Shown: positions 19,401 through 27,147, counted from the stretch's first letter. The stretch is DNA of 64,000 nt from Photobacterium proteolyticum (GCF_001939735.1 NZ_MJIL01000100.1:241-64240), one strand, 5' to 3'. A program made the numbers and translations. Notes: generated by a model from the letters alone, not told the origin.

Positions 19401-19808
19401 ATGGCAAATAAATCATTAAATACAGAAGAGATAATCAAGATAGAAGCTCTGATTAGGAGTTGGCAAACAAGATTTACGTGGGATCTGCTTGTTGAGCGTC
19501 TTAAAAGCGACCTGGACATTACAACAACACGCCAAACACTGAAGGAATACCCCAGCATAAAGACTGCTTATGATCTTAAGAAGCAGGAGTTGCGGGGTGT
19601 GCCAGCCCCAACCCCTGACTTTGTCGACTTCCTTCAGTCTGATGTGGATGCGTACAACGAAATTCAACGCCTAAAAGCAGAGAATGAAGTGTTGCAACAG
19701 AAATACGACAATCAGTTGAGCTTTATTAAAAAGCTAGCAGCTCTTTCAAAAGGCAATCCATCGTTAACACATCTATTGCAGAAGGTGAAACAAGGGAAAG
19801 GGTTATGA
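19401..19808 (+). CDS. Small accessory protein with N-terminal HTH-like part and coiled coil
   Basis: A 135-aa protein. Residues 1-60 look like a helix-turn-helix segment (WDLLVERLKSDLDITTTRQTLKEYP). Residues 85-115 are a coiled coil (IQRLKAENEVLQQKYDNQLSF). It sits directly after the third recombinase, where Tn554 has tnpC (about 125 aa), which helps set recombination direction. A similar accessory role is plausible but inferred. A strong AAGGA site precedes the ATG; its end overlaps the next gene by 4 bases. Confidence 0.65.
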   Translation: MANKSLNTEEIIKIEALIRSWQTRFTWDLLVERLKSDLDITTTRQTLKEYPSIKTAYDLKKQELRGVPAPTPDFVDFLQSDVDAYNEIQRLKAENEVLQQKYDNQLSFIKKLAALSKGNPSLTHLLQKVKQGKGL

Positions 19809-20014
19809 GAAAAATGACGCTAACTGAGGTCGAGCTGTACCTCCAGGAGCACCCAAATCGGAGTTTTGTACTAGACCCGTGCGGCAAATCTAACAGAGCC
19901 ACTATTTTTGAAAAACAAGGTGGCTTTGTACCTGAAATCATTATTGAGACTGTCCTTTGGCCTAAAGACTGGCTCGCACAAGTCAGGCCGATGACGGTCA
20001 CGGAGGATTCATGA
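19805..20014 (+). CDS. Small conserved-looking protein of the recombinase operon
   Basis: A 69-aa protein, not recognised. It is compact with one Cys and several aromatic residues (ETVLWPKDWLAQVRP). The ATGA overlaps on both sides (4 bases with the preceding and following genes) strongly suggest that it is a real, translationally coupled gene. Confidence 0.6.
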   Translation: MRKMTLTEVELYLQEHPNRSFVLDPCGKSNRATIFEKQGGFVPEIIIETVLWPKDWLAQVRPMTVTEDS

Positions 20015-20487
20015 CAGAAGAAAAACCAAAGAAACCCAGCAGCGCTGAAATGCGCGAAATTCACCATAAATCTTTTACGGAATGGGCTGCAAGTCAGTCA
20101 GATCAAGACTTCAAGAATATAGAGCATCGCGGGCAACTTAAGCGTGAAGATATCAAGAATCAGTGCGGTTTCGGCAGGTCTATCTTGGGCTCAAACCCCG
20201 ATATAAAAAGAGATCTGGCAAAGTTGGAAAAAGATCTAAGGGCAAGAGGAGTTCTTCCCAAAAAAGTGAAGGATAATGTTAATACCAATAAAAAGGCTTC
20301 TTCGAACCCAAACTCAGAAGAGTATGACCAAAGCGCCAGTAATACCAAGGCGTTAATCCGCCGTAATCAGCAGCTTGAAGCAGAGAACCTGCAGTTGAAG
20401 GCTGATAACGCTCGATTAAAGCGTGCGCTTGAGCCATACAGGGAAGTTGCAGAAGTCTTAGCTGAGACAGGGATTAACTTACGATGA
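20011..20487 (+). CDS. Coiled-coil protein, VPA1267-like
   Basis: A 158-aa basic protein. The N-terminal half contains a possible HTH (KREDIKNQCGFGRSILGSNP). A Lys/Asn/Ser-rich linker is followed by a leucine-zipper-like coiled coil at about 118-142 (LEAENLQLKADNARLKRAL). It is probably a DNA-binding or scaffolding partner of the recombinases. From memory it resembles the VPA1267 family that travels with VPA1269 proteins. It overlaps its neighbours by 4 bases on each side. Confidence 0.6.
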   Translation: MTEEKPKKPSSAEMREIHHKSFTEWAASQSDQDFKNIEHRGQLKREDIKNQCGFGRSILGSNPDIKRDLAKLEKDLRARGVLPKKVKDNVNTNKKASSNPNSEEYDQSASNTKALIRRNQQLEAENLQLKADNARLKRALEPYREVAEVLAETGINLR

Positions 20488-22658
20488 AAAAGTCTCGGAT
20501 CTTACTTGGGGTTACAAGGGTTTATAGCCAGTCTAACGACAAATGCGTTTTTAGATGCAAAGCCATTGATGGAAATGGTGACAGCATAATAACTAACAAA
20601 CATTACATCGTTCATGCGAAAAAGGAGCTTGTATCAGTTGAGCCTGAAAGAGCACAGCATTGGCTTGTTTCAGGAGACATGTCTGAACGAAATGTTGTCG
20701 AACATGGCTATGAGAAGGTCGAGGTGACCATAAAGGCTAGCAAGCTAAGGGTTATTCTACCTAAAGGCGAAAACAGCTTTGTACGCTTCATAGAGCGCGA
20801 TAATGCGTTTGAGAGAGTAGGAGCACGTTTAGCTCGCCGGCTTTGGATAAAGTTCCAGTCTGATATCTATCAAATTTTGGAAGAAGGCGATATTGAGAAG
20901 CTTAAGTGGGTTGATGGTGTTGGTGATACTGCAGCGCAAGGTTTGATTAAAGGCTGGCAAAAGTATGAAAACCTTAAGCACATGGCTTGGTTTGAAAAGC
21001 ACGAGATTCCAGCAGGCATTGCGATGAGGCTCATCAAGCACCACAAGGAAGATTCGCTGCAGAAGATTCAAGATGACCCTTATCGCCTCACGACATTCGG
21101 CCTGTCTTTCAAGCAAGCTGATAAGCTGGCGTTGACGACTTTCGACTTTAAAGAAGATAGCCCAGAGCGACTAATTGGCGCTATTGAAGTCGCCCAGCTA
21201 GAGCGCATGAAAGGTGGGCATACAGTATCAACTCATGAGGACTTGTTCCCGCTTGTCGACAAGCTGCTGGATAACTCTGAGTTAACCAGTTATGCATTGC
21301 GCCAGGGTTACGAGACTGCCGCATTCACCATTGATGATGTCGGTCATTACCACCCTGCCGGCATGTGGATTATGGAGCAAGTCGTTGCCAGGCGCCTTGC
21401 CAAGCTGTCCATCACCGATGTCTGGAGTCACCACTACGATGAAGCGCTATCAAAGGCGATGGCCAACCTGCCGTTTCCGCTAACTGAACGACAGCAGGAC
21501 GCAGTAATCACCTCCCTTTCAAGGGGCACATCGATTATTGCAGGTGGCGCCGGTACCGGTAAGACAACGGTATTACGTGTCATCATGGCAGCATACATGA
21601 ACCTGGGGGTTCAAGTCGCGGCAATGGCCTTGTCTGGCCGGGCAACGAAGCGCATCAAAGAGTCGACAGGCTTTCAAGCTCGAACCATTGCAGGCTTTCT
21701 AAAGAACATAGGGACTTATGACTTTGAAAAGCCAACAATTCTAGTCATTGACGAAGCATCAATGAATGATTTGCCGACGATGTTCAGAATAATTACCAGC
21801 GTCCCGCCTTCTGTGCGTATTCTGCAAGTTGGCGACCCAAACCAACTCTCACCTATTGGTGCTGGCCTGGTACTGCATGATGCTGTTGATGTGCTGCCGA
21901 CAACGACTCTCGATATTGTTAAGCGCCAGGAAGGCTCTACCGGTATTCCTGAATTCACGAGGCTGATTGTTGATGGAATTGTTCCTCAGGCCGCTGATTT
22001 CGGCGATCACATTCGCTTCCATCATGTAAGCCGAAAAGACATTAATGCCAAGACAGTAGAGCTTTATGCTCAAGATGCTGAAAACACGCAAATTTTGTCG
22101 GCTCAAAACAACAGTGTTAATCAGCTTAATGAGTTATGCCAGTCAGCATGCAATCCTGACGGTAAGCTCCTGGAATTTGTGCTAGAGGCTGATTTTAGGC
22201 ACCTGAATATCAGAGAAGGCGACCCGGTGATTTTCAACGAGAATAACTGGGATAGAGATGTTCAGAACGGCACGATGGGGCACCTTATTAATGTTGGCAA
22301 CTCTCAAACAGCTGATGAAGAAAACCCGGGCTTTGCTGATTTAGAGCTGGATGATGGGCGCACTATCCCATTAACACACGACCTTCTGGACTCTATTCGC
22401 AAGGCATACGCAATCACTCTTCATAAAGCTCAGGGAAGTCAGTTTAAGCGTGTCATCGTTCCCCTATCTCGCTCAGGGCTGCTTGATAATTCGTGGATTT
22501 ATACTGCCTTGACTCGTGCAGAGGTTCATATTGAGCTTGTCGGTGATTTCAGGGACTTCGAAGCTGCAATCCTAAGGCCGAGCTCTGCTGATAAGCGTGA
22601 TACCTATCTGCGCACTCTGCTTGAAGCGCAGTTAGCAAGCCTCGATCAAGCAGCATGA
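20484..22658 (+). CDS. RecD/RecD2-like SF1B DNA helicase
   Basis: A 724-aa helicase. It has an N-terminal beta-rich region, then helix-hairpin-helix repeats (about 115-200; KWVDGVGDTAAQGL, DDPYRLTTFGLSFKQAD), then the motor. Walker A is GGAGTGKT (about 355), Walker B is LVIDEAS (about 420), motif III is GDPNQLSPIG (about 450), and the C-terminal UvrD-like motif is TLHKAQGSQF (about 645). These are features of RecD2-type 5'-3' helicases. As the last gene of the recombinase operon it probably helps process or replicate the excised island, or it could act as a defence protein; the coupling favours the first. Confidence 0.85.
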   Translation: MKKSRILLGVTRVYSQSNDKCVFRCKAIDGNGDSIITNKHYIVHAKKELVSVEPERAQHWLVSGDMSERNVVEHGYEKVEVTIKASKLRVILPKGENSFVRFIERDNAFERVGARLARRLWIKFQSDIYQILEEGDIEKLKWVDGVGDTAAQGLIKGWQKYENLKHMAWFEKHEIPAGIAMRLIKHHKEDSLQKIQDDPYRLTTFGLSFKQADKLALTTFDFKEDSPERLIGAIEVAQLERMKGGHTVSTHEDLFPLVDKLLDNSELTSYALRQGYETAAFTIDDVGHYHPAGMWIMEQVVARRLAKLSITDVWSHHYDEALSKAMANLPFPLTERQQDAVITSLSRGTSIIAGGAGTGKTTVLRVIMAAYMNLGVQVAAMALSGRATKRIKESTGFQARTIAGFLKNIGTYDFEKPTILVIDEASMNDLPTMFRIITSVPPSVRILQVGDPNQLSPIGAGLVLHDAVDVLPTTTLDIVKRQEGSTGIPEFTRLIVDGIVPQAADFGDHIRFHHVSRKDINAKTVELYAQDAENTQILSAQNNSVNQLNELCQSACNPDGKLLEFVLEADFRHLNIREGDPVIFNENNWDRDVQNGTMGHLINVGNSQTADEENPGFADLELDDGRTIPLTHDLLDSIRKAYAITLHKAQGSQFKRVIVPLSRSGLLDNSWIYTALTRAEVHIELVGDFRDFEAAILRPSSADKRDTYLRTLLEAQLASLDQAA

Positions 22659-22952
22659 ATCTTGTTTTAATTGCTTGTTCGAGAAGCTCGCTTAAAAAGA
22701 GAGAATCAAAAAGCCCCTTGCTGAAGTAGGGGGCTTCATTAAGTTAAATAACCATACCGCCCCTTTTTGTAACCACGCCCCCTCTTTTTTGTTGATGATT
22801 AGTATCAATGTTGTTTCCTGCGCGTATCTCCCCCAGGCGCCACCGCTTTGTTTGCAGTCTATATGTATAAAAAACAACTATCTATCTGTGATCTTTTCCA
22901 CTAGAGGCATATAATGCAGTTGCATTTCATTCTGAATTTATTAGGGGGCACT
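22659..22952. other. Spacer between recombinase operon and MBL gene, with hairpin and tandem repeat
   Basis: AAGCCCC/GGGGCTT (22712-22738) can form a hairpin; its T-run lies on the minus strand, so it is a poor terminator for the plus-strand operon. A tandem pair of about 22 bp (22749-22769 and 22770-22791; TAACCA..CGCCCC..TTTTTG) follows. The remaining AT-rich part presumably holds the MBL gene promoter. Confidence 0.45.
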
Positions 22953-24023
22953 ATGGGGTTTGAGGTTGACTTCCACGCTGTTGGAGAAGAGACCAAAAGC
23001 GGTGATGCTATTTCAATGCGTTTCGTTGAAGGGGATGAGCAGTTTGTCATTGTTATTGATGGCGGATTTAAAAGCGATGGCGAAAAAGTAGTTAACACCG
23101 TTAAAAATCACTATGGTACCAACTATGTCGACCTAGTGATCTCAACCCATCCAGATCAAGACCATATTAATGGATTATTTGAAGTTTTAGAAACCATGGA
23201 GGTTGGGGAGTTATGGATAAAGAAACCGTGGGAACACGGCGATTTAGCTAGTTTACTTAAAGATGGTAGGTTTACTGATAACAGTGTAGGTGAAAAGTTA
23301 GCAAAACAACTAAACAAAGCTGTTGACCTGGTTAATCTTGCTGAAGAAAAAGGGATTCCTGTAAGGGAGCCTTTCTCTGGATGTTCTATCAACAAATGCG
23401 GTGCACAAATAATATCTATTGGGCCTGATTTGGACTATTACAGGGATTTGATACCTGAAATTCTAACTCTTGAGCCCGCTTTAGAGTCGAAATCAGAAGC
23501 TTCTTTTGTTGATCGTATTATAGAAAAAGCAAAATCTATTTTTCGTGCCGTCTGGGGAGAAGATGACTTAGATGAAGATGCAAAAACATCTGCATTAAAT
23601 TCAACGAGCGCGATTACCCTTATTAATTATGATGGGCAATCACTACTATTTACTGGTGATGCAGGGATCGATGCTCTTAATGATGCCTACCCTTTGTTCG
23701 AAGCTCACTCTAATAAGTTGCGGTTAATGCAAATTCCACACCATGGAAGTCGCCGAAACATTAGTTCATCAGTACTAGATTGTTACATTGGGGAACCACT
23801 TGCAGATAAAAATGCAAGTCGTGGTATCACCGCTATAGCTTCTGCCGCCCAAAAATCTGAGAAACACCCTAGACCTGCCGTACTAAATGCATTTATTCAC
23901 AGGGGTGTTAAGACGTTGGCTACAAATGGTAAAGGTATACGACACCACAATAATTTAGGTGCGCGTGAAGGCTGGAATGCCGCTGAAGTTGAAGTGTATC
24001 AGGAGGAGTACGAGCGTGAGTGA
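22953..24023 (+). CDS. MBL-fold metallohydrolase, ComEC-like (cargo)
   Basis: A 356-aa metallo-beta-lactamase-fold protein. The main metal motif is HPDQDHINGL (near residue 66), followed by FTGDAG and the late HHGSRRN motif (near 265). These match the hydrolase domain of ComEC/Rec2-type proteins, but there are no membrane segments here. The start at 22953 is preferred: AGGGGG lies just upstream and MGFEVDFHAVGEETKSGDAI matches stand-alone relatives; the frame is open to 22914. It overlaps the next gene by 8 bases. It is probably a nuclease or phosphodiesterase working with its membrane partner. Substrate unknown. Confidence 0.8.
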   Translation: MGFEVDFHAVGEETKSGDAISMRFVEGDEQFVIVIDGGFKSDGEKVVNTVKNHYGTNYVDLVISTHPDQDHINGLFEVLETMEVGELWIKKPWEHGDLASLLKDGRFTDNSVGEKLAKQLNKAVDLVNLAEEKGIPVREPFSGCSINKCGAQIISIGPDLDYYRDLIPEILTLEPALESKSEASFVDRIIEKAKSIFRAVWGEDDLDEDAKTSALNSTSAITLINYDGQSLLFTGDAGIDALNDAYPLFEAHSNKLRLMQIPHHGSRRNISSSVLDCYIGEPLADKNASRGITAIASAAQKSEKHPRPAVLNAFIHRGVKTLATNGKGIRHHNNLGAREGWNAAEVEVYQEEYERE

Positions 24024-24645
24024 TTTAAAGACTGAAAATCTACCAATACTTGGTGGGGTTATTTTTTGTGCGTTCGTTCCCATTTTTCTATTTGAAGACT
24101 GGTCGGAAATTTTGAACTCAGAGATTGTCCCTCTGTTAGAAGTTGGCTTAATTGCGCTGGTTTCGGCGTTGTCTGTTATTTTTAGTAACTTGGTTGGCCG
24201 CGAGTTAAAATTTTTATTAGTGTTTTGGTCTCGCCGTAAACCTGCGTATCATTCTAAAAAACTCTGCCTAAGTGATTCCAGGTTAGACTTAGGTAAGTTG
24301 GCAGAGCGATGGCCCGAGGTATTTAGTGAGCAGAATGATCTAGATGTAACTGAGTCTATTTGGTATTCAAAAGTTTATTATCCCGTTAGAGATAATCCAG
24401 CAGTTAAATCTGCTAACAAGATGTTTTTGGTAACTCGAGACCTGTACATATCATGGCTTATCTTTATTGTCGCTATTTTGGTTACATTCGTATTGCGGAA
24501 AATTGGTTTTATCGACTTTTCGTTCAGCACTGAAACAGTCAGTTACTCATTGGTTGTTTTAATGATATTGAACTTGACTGCTAGAAATACGGGTAAAAAT
24601 TTAGTCTTAAATAGTGTCGCTATCGCTATTAATGAAGCCATATAG
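24016..24645 (+). CDS. Membrane protein coupled to the MBL hydrolase
   Basis: A 209-aa protein of unknown family. The GTG at 24016 is supported by AGGAGG at 24001-24006. Hydrophobic segments lie at about 8-25 and 35-57; a soluble loop of about 80 residues follows, then segments at about 133-155 and 165-185. The overlap with the MBL gene and a shared terminator indicate one two-gene operon. In defence modules a membrane protein often acts as effector or anchor; that role is inference. Confidence 0.7.
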   Translation: MSDLKTENLPILGGVIFCAFVPIFLFEDWSEILNSEIVPLLEVGLIALVSALSVIFSNLVGRELKFLLVFWSRRKPAYHSKKLCLSDSRLDLGKLAERWPEVFSEQNDLDVTESIWYSKVYYPVRDNPAVKSANKMFLVTRDLYISWLIFIVAILVTFVLRKIGFIDFSFSTETVSYSLVVLMILNLTARNTGKNLVLNSVAIAINEAI

Positions 24646-25035
24646 CTATGATTTCCCTTCGCTGAACTCACTTTGGGGAATTTGCTATCCATGTAGTATT
24701 GGTTTTCATTGAGAAGGTCGCCTGGCGGCCTTTTTCTTTCCCTTGAAGGCAAGTAAGCTTCGTTCACCAGCCTCTATGTCGACAGCATGTACATAGCTCG
24801 CCCCCGGGCATTTTCTTATGATAGTTGTTGCGCTACAATAACTTGTCATTGATGATTTCAGCACACCACAAAAGTGATGAGAAGCTATGCGCAGCGCACC
24901 ACAGGTGAGTGAAATCTCAATGCGAAAGGGGGGTTGCCGCTCCCCTTTCAACTTTAGTTTTTAGTGCTCTCTGTAATGTTAACTAAACCTAACTTTAAGC
25001 CCATTTTTCGCTGTTAATGTTAACTAAACCTAACA
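24646..25035. other. Spacer between convergent cargo operons
   Basis: This stretch contains the terminator at 24712-24737 and the repeat pair near 24974-25038. Another G/C hairpin is possible around 24925-24950 (GAAAGGGGGG with CCCCTTTC). No gene is supported. Confidence 0.5.
24712..24737 (+). terminator. Terminator of the MBL-membrane operon
   Basis: AAGGTCGCC and GGCGGCCTT pair (one G-T pair) around a tight loop and are followed by T5-C-T3. Confidence 0.75.
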
Positions 25036-25038
25036 TTA
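24974..25038. repeat. Two 20-bp direct repeats, 41 bp apart
   Basis: TAATGTTAACTAAACCTAAC occurs at 24974-24993 and again, identical, at 25015-25034, each preceded by CTGT. The second copy continues into ATTA, giving inverted arms TAATGTTA and TAACATTA, and it overlaps the stop codon of the minus-strand gene. A spacing of about four helical turns suggests a protein-binding array. Confidence 0.7.
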
Positions 25039-25566
25039 CGGCTGCTCTTGAATGCAATTAATCACGCGATAATCCGGATTCAATAGATGCTCAACGCATG
25101 CTGCGAATACCTCTGAGCTTCCGCTTGTTGCCGCATCAATCGGCCTACCTTCGTAACGCTCTGTCTGCTCTGCTGCCTGCTTGCCGAGTTCAAGCATTTC
25201 CTCGATTGATATCCCCTTTAGCACAGCTGCGTTTGGCATCGCTCGTTTGAGCGTGATTGATTGCTTTGTGAATAGCCAGAAACAGATATCCCAGCCTGAA
25301 CGCCCGGAATTAAGTAGTCGCGGAAGATGCTCTCGCAGCACAGGGTAAACCTGACCATCAGAGTTGAACTGGAAGGCTGGGTATTGCAGCTGGCCGTCTA
25401 TCATGACGGTGATAATCTGGTTGTGCTCAACTGCGCTAGTAAGCTCTTCACGTGGTAGCGGGAGTTCATCAGGGCCCTTGAATTCGTGCTCTGCGATGAA
25501 CTTGATCTGCTTTTTCTGTAGCTTACGTCGTAATGCTTTTAAGTAATTCACATGCGTCACCTTCAT
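25036..25566 (-). CDS. DUF2384/MbcA-ParS-like protein (cargo)
   Basis: A 176-aa protein. The N-terminus is basic. The middle reads PVLREHLPRLLNSGRSGWDICFWLF followed by a short MLELGKQA helix, resembling the pattern of DUF2384 (MbcA/ParS) antitoxin-like C-terminal domains, where W..A.WL is followed by a P..LL helix. AAGGA precedes the ATG. It lies 16 bases downstream of the UmuD'-like gene on the same strand, so the two form an operon. No toxin of the RES family is adjacent, so a toxin-antitoxin role is only a possibility. Confidence 0.55.
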   Translation of the reverse strand: MKVTHVNYLKALRRKLQKKQIKFIAEHEFKGPDELPLPREELTSAVEHNQIITVMIDGQLQYPAFQFNSDGQVYPVLREHLPRLLNSGRSGWDICFWLFTKQSITLKRAMPNAAVLKGISIEEMLELGKQAAEQTERYEGRPIDAATSGSSEVFAACVEHLLNPDYRVINCIQEQP

Positions 25567-25582
25567 CGCATCCTTCTTATGC

Positions 25583-25933
25583 TTATTCTAGCAATAGGTC
25601 TTTGATAAAACAGCGAGCTACACCGACCAAACACATTTCTTCTGTGACCCGGCCAGTACGGTCATCCGTCACAGCAAACCACTTGTTGTTACGCCAAAAA
25701 AGCTGGCACAAGAAGCTATCACCTTCGAAATTCACCATAGCTAAGCACTTGTCGTGAGGTCTTCTGTCGATTTCAATGACAGCGATATCGCCTTTCCTTA
25801 GGTTCATGCGCTCAAAATCCCTATCAACCGGAACAAGCCGTGTTACTGACGGCTTTCTGATGATGTGCTCGTGCAAGCTGTCGCCAATGTATTTTTCTTC
25901 ATGGCCAGCTGCAGGGCTTGGGAAAGCTGCCAT
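25583..25933 (-). CDS. UmuD'-like protein without catalytic residues
   Basis: A 116-aa protein that aligns by eye with UmuD from FPSPAA onward (FPSPAAGHEEKYI versus FPSPAADYVEQRI). It starts MAAFPSP, so it corresponds to the processed UmuD' and lacks the 24-residue arm that UmuD removes by self-cleavage. The catalytic Ser region GDSM reads RDFE, and the Lys position in FTVKKL reads Cys (FLCQL), so protease activity is not expected. The ATG at 25933 has GGAG 8 bases upstream. No umuC is present on the island. It may bind a polymerase or LexA-family protein; function unknown. Confidence 0.65.
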   Translation of the reverse strand: MAAFPSPAAGHEEKYIGDSLHEHIIRKPSVTRLVPVDRDFERMNLRKGDIAVIEIDRRPHDKCLAMVNFEGDSFLCQLFWRNNKWFAVTDDRTGRVTEEMCLVGVARCFIKDLLLE

Positions 25934-25980
25934 CAAATTAACTCCAAAGAAAAGAATTATCGACTGTTAATTGATCGATT

Positions 25981-26000
25981 GCATGTATGGGTATACAGTA
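25981..26000. promoter_or_regulatory. LexA-like (SOS) box between divergent genes
   Basis: GCATGTATGGGTATACAGTA matches 14 of 20 positions of the gammaproteobacterial LexA consensus, with one half-site exact (ACAG) and the other ATGT in place of CTGT. It lies 48 bp from each flanking start codon (25933 minus, 26048 plus), so it could control both the UmuD'-like operon and the NYN-like gene. Confidence 0.45.
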
Positions 26001-26047
26001 TTTTTAAGGTTATATCGCGTAGATAGTTTTGGCAAGGAGTGGATGAT

Positions 26048-26590
26048 ATGGATGTTCTGGTGATTGATTGCGAGAGTATTTGCGCGACAGATGTCAGCCA
26101 GGTAGCTGGTGACTCGCTAGTGCTTTGCTCCGCAAACACACTAACAAAACTTCCGATTTGTCATGGTGAGCGAGTTGGTGCTGTGGCTCCTGCAATCCCG
26201 GGCGGTGCAGATTATTTGCTAATCTCAATGCTTACTAAAAGCCTTGTTAATAAGGAGATAGAGCGAGTCGAAGCTGTAACACAAGATGCGTCCCTGGGTC
26301 GCATGATTCAATATCTTTGTAATGTTAATGATGTCGACTGTCATATTTGTAAGAGTCTTGCCGATGCCGGGCTCTGTAGCATTCCGCCGCTTGAAATTAA
26401 CGAGCGAGAGCATCGACAGCTTAAACAAGCTATCTACCACTTGTTCATTGCTCGCAAGCTACTGACGCTTTGCGCTATCAGTACTCATCTTGGGATTGGG
26501 GCTAGAGACACAAAGCGAGCCGTCGATGCACTCACAGCAGAAAGAAAGATTCGTCACGAGCAAGGCCAGCTTTGGCGATTACTAGATTAA
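26048..26590 (+). CDS. Possible NYN/PIN-like nuclease with C-terminal winged helix
   Basis: A 180-aa protein, not recognised as a named family. Residues 1-85 follow the NYN/PIN pattern of strands ending in acidic residues: Asp7 in VLVIDCES, Asp55 in GGADYLL, Asp80 in VTQDASLG. The C-terminal 60 residues look like a winged helix (LCAISTHLGIGARDTKRAVDAL...WRLL). The ATG at 26048 is preferred over the GTG at 26039, which lies in the AAGGAG site itself. Its stop overlaps the end of the convergent serine recombinase. An RNase role is inference. Confidence 0.5.
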   Translation: MDVLVIDCESICATDVSQVAGDSLVLCSANTLTKLPICHGERVGAVAPAIPGGADYLLISMLTKSLVNKEIERVEAVTQDASLGRMIQYLCNVNDVDCHICKSLADAGLCSIPPLEINEREHRQLKQAIYHLFIARKLLTLCAISTHLGIGARDTKRAVDALTAERKIRHEQGQLWRLLD

Positions 26591-27147
26591 TCCTGCCCTT
26601 CATTCAATGCTTTGTCGAGAGTCGGACGGCTTACACCAAAATGCTTAGCTACTTCTATTTTTGTCATCATCGGATCCAGCAGCATGGCTTTTGCTTTTTT
26701 AGTGTCAGAAGCAGTCATTGAAGGCTTTCTTCCACCAACCCGGCCTCTGGCTCTAGCTGCTGAAAGTCCAGCTTTAGTGCGCTCTGAGATTAACGCTCGT
26801 TCAAACTGCGCTATGGCGCCAATAAGGTGGAACGTCAGCTCACCAGTTGGCGTTGTTGTATCAATGTTTTCTGAGAGAGAAACGAACTTCACATCGCTAG
26901 AGCGAAAGCTATCAAGTAGCTCAATCAAGTCCTTCAGGCTGCGACCAAGGCGGTCTAATCGATGAACTATAACAACATCGCCTGGTCGAATTGCATCAAG
27001 CAGCTTATGAAGTTCGGGGCGGTTCTTTGATGATTTCCCGCTAGCGTTCTCTTCATAGATTCTTTCACAACCATAGCCTTTAAGGGCATCAAGTTGTGCT
27101 GCTGTGTCTTGTTCGTCTGTACTAACTCGTGCGTATCCAATTTTCAT
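26587..27147 (-). CDS. Serine recombinase (resolvase/invertase family)
   Basis: A 186-aa small serine recombinase. The nucleophile Ser9 is in GYARVST, with conserved ENASGKS and HRLDRLGRS motifs and the long E helix (GAIAQFERALISERT). A C-terminal HTH follows (TKIEVAKHFGVSRPTLDKAL). Relatives resolve cointegrates or invert segments. It ends convergently with the NYN-like gene. It may serve a res-type site in the repeat-rich DNA at 27148-27318. Confidence 0.9.
   Translation of the reverse strand: MKIGYARVSTDEQDTAAQLDALKGYGCERIYEENASGKSSKNRPELHKLLDAIRPGDVVIVHRLDRLGRSLKDLIELLDSFRSSDVKFVSLSENIDTTTPTGELTFHLIGAIAQFERALISERTKAGLSAARARGRVGGRKPSMTASDTKKAKAMLLDPMMTKIEVAKHFGVSRPTLDKALNEGQD

Noticed and set aside
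14215..22658. Prophage interpretation of the island
   Set aside because: No capsid, tail, portal, terminase or lysis gene is present; the operon is recombination-centred.
22712..22738. Terminator of the recombinase-helicase operon
   Set aside because: The hairpin is real, but its T-run is on the minus strand and CATT follows on the plus strand, so termination of the plus-strand operon is doubtful.
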